A stretch of 6,139 bases of DNA from Clostridia bacterium (GCA_017398245.1 JAFQGN010000061.1:1-6139), one strand, 5' to 3'. Counted from the stretch's first letter, positions 1 to 6,139 are shown. The notes: generated by a model not told the origin, from the sequence alone. Made by a program: numbers and translations.

Positions 1-1500
1 AAGCGCCCGCCGGTCGTCACCATCATGGGCCATGTCGACCACGGCAAGACTTCTCTGCTCGACTCCATCCGCAAGACCCACGTCACCTCCGGCGAGGCCG
101 GCGGCATCACCCAGCATATCGGCGCCTATACCGCCGATATCAACGGCGAGTCCATCACCTTCCTGGACACCCCCGGCCACGAGGCGTTCACCGCCATGCG
201 TGCCCGCGGCGCACAGGTCACCGATATCGCCATCCTGGTCGTCGCGGCGGACGACGGCGTCATGCCGCAGACCATCGAAGCCATCAACCATGCCAAGGCG
301 GCCAACGTGCCCACCATCATCGCCATCAATAAGATCGACAAGCCCGTCGCCAACCCCGAGCGCATCAAGCAGGAGCTGACGGACTACGGCCTCGTCGCGG
401 AAGACTGGGGCGGCGATACCATCATGGTGCCCTGCTCCGCCCATACCGGCGAAGGCGTCGACACCCTCATGGAAATGATCCTGCTGGTCGCCGAAATGGC
501 CGACCTCAAGGCCAATCCGGACCGCAAGGCCCGCGGCTATATCGTCGAGGCCAAGCTGGATAAGGGCCGCGGCCCCGTCGCCACTGTCCTTGTCAAAAAC
601 GGCACTCTGCGCGTTGGCGATACCATCGTCGCCGGCACCGCCTATGGCCGCGTGCGCGCCATGGTGAACGACCGCGGCGAGCGCGTGAAGGAAGCCGGCC
701 CGAGCAAGCCGGTCGAGGTCATCGGCTTTAACGATGTTCCGGACGCGGGCGATACGCTCAGCGCCGTGGACGACGATCGCCTCAGCCGTCAGGTCGCCGA
801 GGAGCGCAAGGACAAGCTGCGCGCCGCGCTGATCAAGAGCCAGACCAAGACCAGCCTGGACGATCTGTTCGAGCAGATCTCCTCCGGCGAGGTCAAGGAT
901 CTCAACCTTATCATCAAGGCCGACGTGCAGGGCTCTGTCGAGGCCGTGCGCCAGTCTATGGAAAAGCTCACCAACGAAGAAGTGCGCGTGCACTGCATCC
1001 ATGGCGGCGTCGGTGCGATCACCGAAACCGATATCATGCTCGCCAGCGCGTCCAACGCCATCATCATCGGCTTCAACGTGCGCCACGATGCCCATGTCGG
1101 CGAGATCGCCGAGCGCGAAAAGGTCGATGTGCGCCTGTACCGCATCATCTATCAGGCGATCGAAGACGTGCAGAAGGCCATGAAGGGCCTGCTCGCGCCG
1201 CAGTATAAGGAAGTCTCCCTCGGTCGCGTGACCGTCCGCCAGACCTACAAGGTCTCCGGCGTCGGCACCATCGCCGGCTCCTACGTTACCGACGGCAAGA
1301 TCGTCCGCAATGCGCAGGTCCGCCTGCTGCGCGACAACGTTGTCATCTACGAGGGCAAGATCTCCTCTCTGCGCCGCTTCAAGGACGACGTGCGCGAAGT
1401 GGCCACCGGCTACGAGTGCGGCATCGGTCTGGAAAACTACAACGACGTGAAGGAAAACGACGTCATCGAATGCTTCCAGATGGAAGAGATCGAGCGCTGA
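1..1500 (+). CDS. infB: Translation initiation factor IF-2, 5' end missing at the window edge
   Basis: IF2 is the cytoplasmic GTPase that brings initiator fMet-tRNA to the 30S subunit and promotes 50S joining. The reading frame is open from base 1, so the ATG at 25 is internal: the residues before it, KRPPVVTI, belong to the conserved IF2 lead-in. Of 499 visible residues, the G domain comes first: P-loop GHVDHGKT at 10-17, switch I GGIT at 34-37, DTPGH at 56-60, NKID at 110-113 and the SA motif at 146-147. The beta-barrel domain II, domain III (around [19 protein letters not shown]) and the C-terminal fMet-tRNA-binding barrel follow, ending with the typical [13 protein letters not shown]. The variable N-terminal region, normally hundreds of residues, lies outside the window. 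No frameshift or missing motif is seen. Its place directly before rbfA is the common bacterial arrangement. Confidence 0.98.
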   Translation, partial: KRPPVVTIMGHVDHGKTSLLDSIRKTHVTSGEAGGITQHIGAYTADINGESITFLDTPGHEAFTAMRARGAQVTDIAILVVAADDGVMPQTIEAINHAKAANVPTIIAINKIDKPVANPERIKQELTDYGLVAEDWGGDTIMVPCSAHTGEGVDTLMEMILLVAEMADLKANPDRKARGYIVEAKLDKGRGPVATVLVKNGTLRVGDTIVAGTAYGRVRAMVNDRGERVKEAGPSKPVEVIGFNDVPDAGDTLSAVDDDRLSRQVAEERKDKLRAALIKSQTKTSLDDLFEQISSGEVKDLNLIIKADVQGSVEAVRQSMEKLTNEEVRVHCIHGGVGAITETDIMLASASNAIIIGFNVRHDAHVGEIAEREKVDVRLYRIIYQAIEDVQKAMKGLLAPQYKEVSLGRVTVRQTYKVSGVGTIAGSYVTDGKIVRNAQVRLLRDNVVIYEGKISSLRRFKDDVREVATGYECGIGLENYNDVKENDVIECFQMEEIER

Positions 1501-1517
1501 TCTTCGCAAAGTATACG

Positions 1518-1550
1518 CATGCAGGAGAGCAGGTTTTGCACTCCTGCATG
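1518..1550 (+). promoter_or_regulatory. Hairpin 1 in the infB-rbfA gap
   Basis: Arms CATGCAGGAG (1518-1527) and CTCCTGCATG (1541-1550) are perfectly complementary over 10 bp. Inside, after an A-A mismatch, GCA (1529-1531) can pair with TGC (1537-1539), leaving a GGTTT loop. The stem starts 18 nt after the infB stop. It is followed by TTCTCTGTCA rather than a run of T, so it does not look like an intrinsic terminator. A role as an RNase processing site or mRNA 3'-end protector for infB is inference from position and structure only. Confidence 0.6.
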
Positions 1551-1560
1551 TTCTCTGTCA

Positions 1561-1575
1561 GGGGCAATGCGCCCC
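1561..1575 (+). promoter_or_regulatory. Hairpin 2 upstream of the rbfA ribosome binding site
   Basis: GGGGC (1561-1565) and GCCCC (1571-1575) form a perfect 5-bp GC stem with the five-base loop AATGC. It lies 10 nt downstream of hairpin 1 and 10 nt upstream of the rbfA Shine-Dalgarno sequence, leaving that site unpaired. No T-tract follows, so termination is not supported. Short GC stems are not rare at this base composition, so chance is a real alternative; its tandem position with hairpin 1 is the reason to list it. Confidence 0.4.
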
Positions 1576-1585
1576 GCAACCGATC

Positions 1586-1591
1586 AGGAGG
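1586..1591 (+). promoter_or_regulatory. Ribosome binding site of rbfA
   Basis: A full-consensus AGGAGG sits 8 nt before the ATG at 1600. It decides the rbfA start: an in-frame ATG at 1519 would add 27 residues that resemble no RbfA N-terminus, lies inside hairpin 1 and has no such site. Confidence 0.9.
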
Positions 1592-1599
1592 ATATCAAC

Positions 1600-1974
1600 A
1601 TGGCAAAATATGAACGCACGGACAGGGTCTCCGAAGAGGTGCGCCGCTGTCTGGATCAGATCATCCGCGAAGAAGTGCGCGACCCGCGCGTCAGCGGCAC
1701 CTTCTCCATTCTGCGCGCCGATGTTACGCGCGATCTGCGCTGGTGCACGGTGTGGGTCAGCGTGCTGGAAAAGGAAAAGCGCGAAGGCCTCGTCAAGGCG
1801 CTCACCAGCGCCGCCGGCTTTATCCGCCGCGAACTGGGCCGCATGGTCAAGCTGCATTACACGCCCGAGCTCATCTTCAAGCTCGATACCAATATCGAAT
1901 ACGCCGCCTATGTGAACGAGCTGCTCAAGAAGGACGAGCTTTCTCACCGCACGGAGGAAAACGAGGATGCGTAA
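1600..1974 (+). CDS. rbfA: 30S ribosome-binding factor RbfA
   Basis: RbfA is a small cytoplasmic factor that binds the immature 30S subunit and assists late maturation around the 16S rRNA 5' end; in E. coli it is also a cold-shock protein. The 124-residue product has the usual family length and a single KH-like domain. Visible family marks are an N-terminal helix (RVSEEVRRCLDQIIREEV), DPR at 28-30, a beta-strand segment with DLRW, the Ala-x-Gly helix kink typical of RbfA at residues 71-73 followed by IRREL, and the PELIFKLD segment near the end. The start at 1600 is fixed by a perfect AGGAGG and by the family N-terminus MAKYERTDRV. The last 8 nt overlap the next gene, so translation of the two is probably coupled. 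The acidic tail ENEDA is not conserved in the family as far as I know. Confidence 0.97.
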   Translation: MAKYERTDRVSEEVRRCLDQIIREEVRDPRVSGTFSILRADVTRDLRWCTVWVSVLEKEKREGLVKALTSAAGFIRRELGRMVKLHYTPELIFKLDTNIEYAAYVNELLKKDELSHRTEENEDA

Positions 1975-2905
1975 TATCGCCGCATGGCTCAAAGAGCATG
2001 ACGATTTCGCCATCGTGCCCCATGTCTCGCCCGATGGCGATTCCTACGGCTCCTGCCTTGCCATGGCCATGGCGCTGCAGGGCATGGGCAAGCGCGCCTT
2101 CGTCGCCGCGCCCCCCGTACCGCTCATGTACGATTTCCTGCCCGGGCAGGATCTTCTGCACACCGCCGGGGATATGCCCTTTGCGCCCAAAGCAATCGTG
2201 CATATGGACACTGCGTCGCCCGATCGCGTCTGCACGCAGTTTGATCCCGCTCTTGAATCGGCGCTGATCGACCACCACGAAACCAACCCCGGCTTTGACG
2301 ACGTCCGCTGGATCGACAGCAAGGCCTCTTCCGTGGGCGAAATGCTCGTGCAGTTGCTTCACGAAATGGGCGCGCCGATCACTAAGGATATGGCCACGTG
2401 CATCTACACCGCCATTTCCACCGATACCGGCAACTTCCAGTTTGCCTCCACCACTCCGGCCAGCCTGCGCGCTGCGGCGGAGCTGATCGAATGCGGGCTG
2501 GAGATCGGCGAGGCGAGCGCGCATCTGTTCCGCAGCCGCACCCTCGCGCGCACGCAGCTTCTGGGCGAAGCGCTGCACGCCATGCAGCTGCATGCAAACG
2601 GCGCAATCGCCACGACTGTCGTCACCAAGGAAATGATGGCCCGCTGCCAGGCCGGCCATGCAGATACCGAAGGCATCGTGAATTTTCTCAACGAGATCCG
2701 CGGCGTGAAGGCTGCAGCGCTTTTGGAAGAGCGCGACGGCGAGACGAAGTGCAGCCTGCGCTCGCAGGAGCATATCGACGTAGCGCAAATCGCCCGCGCC
2801 CTCGGCGGCGGCGGGCATCGTTCCGCCGCAGGTGTGACGATCAAATCCGCGCCGCAGCAGGCGCTCACGCTCATTCTGGAAAAGATCGGAGAGGCGGTCG
2901 GCTAA
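1967..2905 (+). CDS. nrnA: DHH/DHHA1 phosphoesterase, NrnA-type oligoribonuclease and pAp phosphatase
   Basis: NrnA-family enzymes degrade 2-5 nt RNA fragments from their ends and dephosphorylate 3'-phosphoadenosine 5'-phosphate to AMP, replacing Orn and CysQ in many Firmicutes. The 312-residue protein has the usual length. The DHH domain shows motif I (H19, then PDGD with D23 and D25), motif II with D81, the DHH triad at 102-104 and a TDTG motif with D153; these are the expected Mn-binding residues. The C-terminal DHHA1 domain has the substrate-binding LGGGGHRSAAG segment, with GGGGH at 280-284. The ATG at 1967 lies inside the end of rbfA (8-nt overlap) and follows GGAGG at 1953-1957 by 9 nt. 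The stop TAA is immediately followed by the truB ATG. Placement between rbfA and truB is typical for Clostridia. The exact balance of RNA and pAp activity cannot be read from sequence. Confidence 0.93.
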   Translation: MRNIAAWLKEHDDFAIVPHVSPDGDSYGSCLAMAMALQGMGKRAFVAAPPVPLMYDFLPGQDLLHTAGDMPFAPKAIVHMDTASPDRVCTQFDPALESALIDHHETNPGFDDVRWIDSKASSVGEMLVQLLHEMGAPITKDMATCIYTAISTDTGNFQFASTTPASLRAAAELIECGLEIGEASAHLFRSRTLARTQLLGEALHAMQLHANGAIATTVVTKEMMARCQAGHADTEGIVNFLNEIRGVKAAALLEERDGETKCSLRSQEHIDVAQIARALGGGGHRSAAGVTIKSAPQQALTLILEKIGEAVG

Positions 2906-3805
2906 ATGGACGGCTTTCTGAATATTCTCAAACCGCCGGGGATGACCTCCGGCGATGTTGTGCTGTATATCAAAAAAAGGCTGCCGCGCGGAACGCGCGT
3001 CGGCCATGGCGGCACGCTCGATCCCGACGCGTGCGGCGTGCTGCCCGTGTGCGTCGGCAACGCCGTGCGCCTGTTTGATTATATCGTCGATAAGGAAAAG
3101 ACCTATCTGGGCGAGATCGCTCTTGGAAAAATCACCGATACGCAGGATTCCAGCGGCAAAACTCTGGAACAGCGCGACTGGCAGGGCATAGGGCGAGCCG
3201 AGATCGAAGCCGTTCTGCCCCAGTTCACCGGCACAATTTTTCAGACCCCGCCCATGTTCTCCGCCGTGAAAAAGAACGGCAAGCGCCTGTACAAAATGGC
3301 GCGCGCCGGGCAGGAGATCGAGATCGAAAGCCGCGAGGCGAAGATCCATGCTCTGGAATACGTGAGCCAGACGGGCGAAAACACCCACCTTTTGCGTATC
3401 ACCTGCGGAAAAGGAGTCTATATCCGCACGCTCCTGCACGATATCGGCCAAAAACTCGGCTGCGGCGCGCATATGTCCATGCTCATCCGCGAAAAGGCCG
3501 GCGCGTTCGATATCGGCAGCGCACGCCTCATCAGCGAGATCGCCCCGGAAACCATCCCCGGCATGCTCGAGGAAATGGACCTTCCGCTGGAGAAATACAT
3601 AAAGGCCACCGTCAGCGGCGAGCACGTGCATTTTGTGAAAAACGGCAACCCGCTCAAGCCGCATTGGATGCACTACGACGCGCCGGTGCAGCCGGGCGAT
3701 ATCGTGCGCCTGTATATGGACGAAACTTTCGTCGGAATGGCCGAAGTACAGCTTGACAGCAGCGTCAAATTCCGCGCCATGCTCTGGACCGGCGCACAGG
3801 AATAA
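2906..3805 (+). CDS. truB: tRNA pseudouridine(55) synthase TruB
   Basis: TruB isomerises uridine 55 in the T-loop of most tRNAs to pseudouridine and also acts as a tRNA folding chaperone. The 299-residue length is normal. The N-terminal KPPGMTS motif (10-15) is followed by GHGGTLDPDACGVLP with the catalytic aspartate at D39. PPMFSAVKKNGKRLYKMARAG begins at residue 115; here Phe118 stands where many homologues have Tyr. CGKGVYIRTL follows at 167-176 with Arg174, and then the LIREKAGAFDI segment. The C-terminal part, from about residue 235, looks like the small PUA-like TruB domain. The ATG directly abuts the nrnA stop (TAAATG); a GGAGAGG stretch just upstream inside nrnA can serve as ribosome binding site. 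In the common Firmicute arrangement it precedes ribF, as here. Confidence 0.97.
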   Translation: MDGFLNILKPPGMTSGDVVLYIKKRLPRGTRVGHGGTLDPDACGVLPVCVGNAVRLFDYIVDKEKTYLGEIALGKITDTQDSSGKTLEQRDWQGIGRAEIEAVLPQFTGTIFQTPPMFSAVKKNGKRLYKMARAGQEIEIESREAKIHALEYVSQTGENTHLLRITCGKGVYIRTLLHDIGQKLGCGAHMSMLIREKAGAFDIGSARLISEIAPETIPGMLEEMDLPLEKYIKATVSGEHVHFVKNGNPLKPHWMHYDAPVQPGDIVRLYMDETFVGMAEVQLDSSVKFRAMLWTGAQE

Positions 3806-3820
3806 ACCAGTACAAAAGAG

Positions 3821-3826
3821 GGGAGG
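3821..3826 (+). promoter_or_regulatory. Ribosome binding site of the ribF-like gene, overlapping a palindrome
   Basis: GGGAGG lies 9 nt before a GTG codon at 3836 and decides this non-ATG start, since no ATG occurs in frame between the truB stop and that codon. The following bases make a perfect 12-bp palindrome, AGGCGGCCGCCT (3824-3835), sharing AGG with the binding site and ending right at the start codon. Confidence 0.8.
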
Positions 3827-3835
3827 CGGCCGCCT

Positions 3836-4396
3836 GTGGAAATCCTTGCAAGCGCGGCGGAATATCGCGGCACGCGCTGCGTAGTCGCCATGGGCATGTT
3901 TGACGGCATGCATATGGGCCATCGCGCGCTGATCGGCCGCGCTCGGGAAGAAGCGCTCCGGCTTGGCGCGCCGCTGGTGGTCTATACCTATGCCGAGCAT
4001 CCTCTTCAGGTGCTCCGGCCCGAGATCGCCCCCAAACCGCTGACGACCGCGCAGGAAAAGGCGCAGCTTCTGCAGGAATTGGGCGCGGACGCGGTGATCA
4101 TGAACCGCTTCACCCCGGAAACGGCGCGCACCCCCGCGCGGGATTTTCTGCGCGATCTGTGCAGCGCGCTGCACCCGCTGGTCATCGCCGCCGGGTTCAA
4201 CCATTCCTTCGGCTATCGTGGCGAGGGCGACGCTTCGCTCCTGCGCGAAATGGCAACCGAGCTGGATTATACCGCGCTCATCCTCGAGCCTGTCGAGCTG
4301 GAAGGCGGCCCCGTCTCCTCCTCGCGCATCCGCAAACTTCTGCAAGAGGGGAGGGTCCGGGAGGCCGAACGCCTCCTCGGAAAAGGATCATGCTGA
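3836..4396 (+). CDS. ribF: Short RibF: FAD synthetase (FMN adenylyltransferase) domain only, no riboflavin kinase domain
   Basis: Bacterial RibF normally has two activities: riboflavin kinase (C-terminal) and FMN adenylyltransferase making FAD (N-terminal). This 186-residue product matches only the N-terminal nucleotidyltransferase domain. Visible are the ATP-binding motif GMFDGMHMGH at 20-29 (His26, His29), the GFNHSFG segment with Asn122 at 120-126, and VSSSRIRKLL from 160, with Ser161-163 and Arg166. The protein ends with the EGRVREAERLLGKGSC segment, just where full-length RibF (about 300 residues) enters the kinase domain. The motifs are intact, so adenylyltransferase activity is plausible. 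Phosphorylation of riboflavin would then need another enzyme, which is inference. The stop overlaps the start of the next gene (ATGCTGA), so the shortness is not a visible frameshift: no kinase motifs appear downstream in any frame. The start is GTG with GGGAGG 9 nt upstream; truB ends 30 nt before. Confidence 0.88.
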   Translation: MEILASAAEYRGTRCVVAMGMFDGMHMGHRALIGRAREEALRLGAPLVVYTYAEHPLQVLRPEIAPKPLTTAQEKAQLLQELGADAVIMNRFTPETARTPARDFLRDLCSALHPLVIAAGFNHSFGYRGEGDASLLREMATELDYTALILEPVELEGGPVSSSRIRKLLQEGRVREAERLLGKGSC

Positions 4397-5121
4397 ACCT
4401 GTATTTTCTGGGCACCGGCGCGGCGGACTGGCAGCAGCCCGAGCCCAGCGGCGAATTCCGCCATTATACCTCGCTTCTGATCGACGGCCGCATTCTGGTC
4501 GACTGCGCGAAGGACAATACCTTCTCCGGCCAGCCGGAAGCAGTTCTCATCACCCACAGCCACAGCGACCATTACTGTGCCGAAAGGATCGCCCAACTGC
4601 AGCCCAAAGCCGTTTGGGCGCACGAAAGCTGGGCGGACGATGCCAGGGCCGAAGGCCTGCCCGTCCGCGCGGCAAAATTCGGCGAGTGGATCGATTTGGG
4701 TAAGTGCCTTCGCGCCCTGCCGCTCCCGGCAAACCATTCCACTGCAAGGGAATATGAACAGGCCAGCGGCTACCTGTTTGAAAAGGAAGGCCTGCGCTTT
4801 CTGTACATGACCGACAGCGCGTGGATCCCGCGCAGCGCCTCGAACCTGATCGGCAAGGAGCCGCTCGACGCCATCGCGCTCGACGCCACCATCGGCCCCG
4901 AGTTTCCCGACGACTGGCGCGTTTTTGAACACACCAGCGCGGAAATGGCGGGCGTCATGGTGCGCAGCCTGCTCAAATCCGGCCGCCTCAGGCCGAACGC
5001 GCCGGTGTTCCTCACGCATATGGCGCGCACGCTCTGGCCCGGCCAGAGCGTGGCCGAACGCATGGTCGAAAAGCCGTTCGTCGTTTGCTTCGACGGCATG
5101 CAGGCCAGCCTGACGAAATGA
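4390..5121 (+). CDS. Metallo-beta-lactamase-fold hydrolase, PhnP-like
   Basis: This 243-residue cytoplasmic protein (no signal peptide or membrane segment) has a full set of metal ligands of the metallo-beta-lactamase superfamily. They are the H-x-H-x-D-H motif at 56-61 (HSHSDH), His116 in PANHST, Asp142 in YMTDSAW and His210 in FLTHMA. The opening LYFLGTGAADW (4-14) is characteristic of the PhnP/RNase Z-like branch, whose members cleave phosphodiester bonds, often cyclic phosphates; PhnP itself acts on phosphoribosyl cyclic phosphate. The substrate here cannot be named. A longer in-frame start at 4159 is rejected because it adds 77 residues read from inside ribF and unlike any MBL N-terminus. 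The start at 4390 overlaps the ribF stop by 7 nt and has only a weak, close AAGG before it, so translation probably depends on ribosomes finishing ribF. The acetyltransferase follows 12 nt later. Confidence 0.88.
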   Translation: MLNLYFLGTGAADWQQPEPSGEFRHYTSLLIDGRILVDCAKDNTFSGQPEAVLITHSHSDHYCAERIAQLQPKAVWAHESWADDARAEGLPVRAAKFGEWIDLGKCLRALPLPANHSTAREYEQASGYLFEKEGLRFLYMTDSAWIPRSASNLIGKEPLDAIALDATIGPEFPDDWRVFEHTSAEMAGVMVRSLLKSGRLRPNAPVFLTHMARTLWPGQSVAERMVEKPFVVCFDGMQASLTK

Positions 5122-5133
5122 GAGGGGAAGATC

Positions 5134-5634
5134 ATGCCGTTTGCAGGGATCGAACAGCCGGAAACGATCGTGCTGAACGAAACATACCGTCTCCGCAAAT
5201 ACGACGGCTCCTATGAACAGGCGCTCGCGGGGTATCAGGACCCGGTCGTCTACCAGAACTCCGAGGGGATCTTCGATCCGGCGCGCATGCCGGATCTGGG
5301 CTACGTGCGCGGCATGTTCCGCTATCTGGATTCCGCCGGCGAGCTCTATTTCATCGAAGCGCTGGAAAACGGAGAATACGTCGCCGTGGGAGACGTCACC
5401 GCAAAGCCCGAAAACCCGCCCATCGCCATCTGGTATCCGCGCCATCGCGGCAAGGGCCTCGGCTTTCTGGCCATGCAGGCCGTTATCGAACGTCTGCGCG
5501 CCACCGGCTGCCGCCGCATCACGGGCTCCACGGTCTATACATGGAACGCCGCCTCCCTCGCGCTGCACAAAAAACTCGGCTTTTCTGTCGTAGCCCAAAC
5601 CGAAAACGAATACATCCTCGAAAAAGAGCTGTAA
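5134..5634 (+). CDS. GNAT-family N-acetyltransferase, substrate unknown
   Basis: GNAT enzymes transfer the acetyl group of acetyl-CoA to an amine on a small molecule, peptide or protein. The 166-residue length is typical of a single-domain member. The acetyl-CoA pyrophosphate-binding motif A (R/Q-x-x-G-x-G/A) is RGKGLG at 105-110, preceded by a strand containing PPIAIWYPRH. Motif B follows as N138-A-A-S-L-A-L-H-K-K-L-G-F, the usual Asn and the helix that ends in the LGF turn. The N-terminal roughly 80 residues, including VAVGDVTAKPENPP, form the variable acceptor side. The ATG follows GAGGGG (5122-5127) by 6 nt, and the gene starts 12 nt after the MBL stop, making it the last gene of the operon. 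A link to ribosomal proteins (RimI-like) is tempting from context but not shown by any motif I can see. Confidence 0.88.
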   Translation: MPFAGIEQPETIVLNETYRLRKYDGSYEQALAGYQDPVVYQNSEGIFDPARMPDLGYVRGMFRYLDSAGELYFIEALENGEYVAVGDVTAKPENPPIAIWYPRHRGKGLGFLAMQAVIERLRATGCRRITGSTVYTWNAASLALHKKLGFSVVAQTENEYILEKEL

Positions 5635-5675
5635 AAAGCAGGACGCATCGCGCGATGCGTCCTGCTTTGTTTTAT
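5635..5675 (+). terminator. Rho-independent terminator, probably bidirectional, between convergent genes
   Basis: A perfect 15-bp stem (arms 5635-5649 and 5654-5668, core GCAGGACGCATC/GATGCGTCCTGC) with a GCGC loop starts right after the GNAT stop codon. It is followed by TTTGTTTTAT. On the opposite strand the same stem is followed by TTTTT (complement of 5633-5637), so it can also stop transcription of the convergent gene, whose stop codon at 5672-5674 lies within the T-rich tail. Confidence 0.93.
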
Positions 5676-6139
5676 AGTCCCAGTTCGGAGAATACGCGCC
5701 TGCAAGAGTGCAGCAGCTCGGCATAATGCTCCGGAGCCATCCGTTCGATCCGCTCCAGCGTTTGCAGGAGCAATTCGCTCTCCGTTTTGTTTTCCCCCTC
5801 TGCGATACCGGCTTTTTCGGCCATGCGCAGTATATCCGCCCGGCAGTCAGCCCCGCGCGCATGGTGCTTGCAGTTGGCCGTCCATAGCTTGATCAAATGC
5901 GCGGTCGGGTCATTCAGAGCGGCGGCCTGCGCGCGGGTGATGGTCCGGCAGTGCGGTTCGGCATTGCAGCACAAATCCGCGATCAGGAACGGATCGCTTT
6001 CGCTCAGCGCAATGGAAACCACATACTTTTCCGGCATCAGACTTGGCGCGAAATCGTGGTACACCACGCTTATATGCCTCTGCACCAATTCGGGCAGGCG
6101 CAAAAGAAATGCGCCGTTATCGCACCCGCTAACGTCCAG
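5672..6139 (-). CDS. Hypothetical protein with Cys/His clusters, 5' end outside the window
   Basis: I do not recognise this protein. The frame is open from the right window edge (6139) to TAA at 5672-5674, giving 155 visible residues. A TTG at 6101-6103 could be read as a start, but the frame continues upstream without a stop and no Shine-Dalgarno sequence precedes the TTG, so the true start probably lies beyond the window. Counted from the edge, Cys is found at 6, 57, 58, 64, 90 and 99, with His63, His92 and His93: CC-x4-HC and C-x-HH-x5-C. This could be a metal site, but spacing matches no zinc-finger pattern I know. The C-terminal 50 residues are charged and probably helical (ESELLLQTLERIERM). 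No signal peptide or membrane segment is seen in the visible part. It converges on the operon and shares the terminator. Reality as a gene rests on the long open frame, the terminator placed right after its stop, and the absence of any competing + strand gene. Confidence 0.72.
   Translation of the reverse strand: MDVSGCDNGAFLLRLPELVQRHISVVYHDFAPSLMPEKYVVSIALSESDPFLIADLCCNAEPHCRTITRAQAAALNDPTAHLIKLWTANCKHHARGADCRADILRMAEKAGIAEGENKTESELLLQTLERIERMAPEHYAELLHSCRRVFSELGL

Noticed and set aside
1537..1566. TTGCAC at 1537-1542 as a -35 element of an rbfA promoter
   Set aside because: The region 16-18 nt downstream is GC-rich (TCAGGGGC) with no resemblance to a -10 element, and the hexamer lies in the loop and arm of hairpin 1.
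1501..1580. Intrinsic terminator after infB
   Set aside because: Stable stems are present, but neither is followed by a T-tract, and rbfA, immediately downstream on the same strand, has no visible promoter of its own.
1519..1599. N-terminal extension of RbfA from the ATG at 1519
   Set aside because: The extra 27 residues are unlike RbfA, the ATG lies within a hairpin arm, and the ATG at 1600 has a perfect ribosome binding site at ideal spacing.
1967..2905. The DGD rather than DAD form of DHH motif I in the NrnA-like protein as a possible defect
   Set aside because: PDGD is the usual form in NrnA-type proteins; all other metal-binding positions and the GGGGH motif are present.
3753..3783. 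A perfect TTGACA at 3753-3758 inside truB, 77 nt before ribF, as a possible promoter; it is also part of TTGAC-N6-GTCAA
   Set aside because: No acceptable -10 element lies at 16-18 nt; the best, CATGCT at 19 nt, matches TATAAT in only 3 of 6 positions. The sequence is fully explained by the conserved-length truB coding region, and a 5-bp inverted repeat is common by chance.
1925..4345. An 806-codon open frame on the - strand across nrnA, truB and most of ribF
   Set aside because: The three + strand genes all lie in the same reading phase and use GC-rich third positions, which leaves the antisense frame free of stops. The antisense product has no recognisable domain, while the sense proteins have complete catalytic motifs.
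4267..5862. A 531-codon open frame on the - strand across the MBL and GNAT genes
   Set aside because: Same codon-bias shadow effect. It also runs through the terminator stem and overlaps the better-supported convergent gene in a different frame.

Overview
The window carries the distal part of a bacterial translation/ribosome-maturation operon on the + strand, followed by a convergent gene on the - strand. The order infB - rbfA - nrnA-type DHH phosphoesterase - truB - ribF is the arrangement found in Firmicutes, particularly Clostridia. High GC (about 60% by eye, not counted), strong GC preference at third codon positions and AGGAGG/GGGAGG ribosome binding sites suggest a high-GC clostridial lineage such as Oscillospiraceae. 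That placement is inference; no rRNA or other decisive marker is present.

Layout. Positions 1-1500 are infB with its 5' part cut off by the window edge; the G domain and everything C-terminal to it are present. The gap at 1501-1599 holds two tandem hairpins and the strong rbfA ribosome binding site. rbfA (1600-1974) overlaps nrnA (1967-2905) by 8 nt, and the nrnA stop abuts the truB start (2906-3805). After 30 nt comes a short ribF (3836-4396, GTG start) that encodes only the FMN adenylyltransferase domain and lacks the C-terminal riboflavin kinase domain. It overlaps a metallo-beta-lactamase-fold hydrolase (4390-5121) through ATGCTGA, and a GNAT acetyltransferase (5134-5634) follows 12 nt later. 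A long perfect stem-loop with a T-tract (5635-5675) closes the operon and probably also terminates the convergent unknown gene (complement of 5672-6139, 5' end outside the window).

How the genes fit together. IF2 drives initiation, RbfA matures the 30S subunit, NrnA clears nanoRNAs and pAp, and TruB makes tRNA pseudouridine 55, so the first four genes form one translation/RNA-metabolism module. The ribF fragment, the MBL hydrolase and the acetyltransferase form a tightly packed tail. All junctions are short or overlapping and I see no convincing internal promoter, so co-transcription is likely.

Nothing here is clearly a new defence or mobile system. I see no CRISPR array, insertion sequence, tRNA or rRNA. 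The points most worth a second look are the kinase-less RibF coupled to a PhnP-like hydrolase, the paired hairpins between infB and rbfA, and the Cys/His-containing unknown protein at the right edge.
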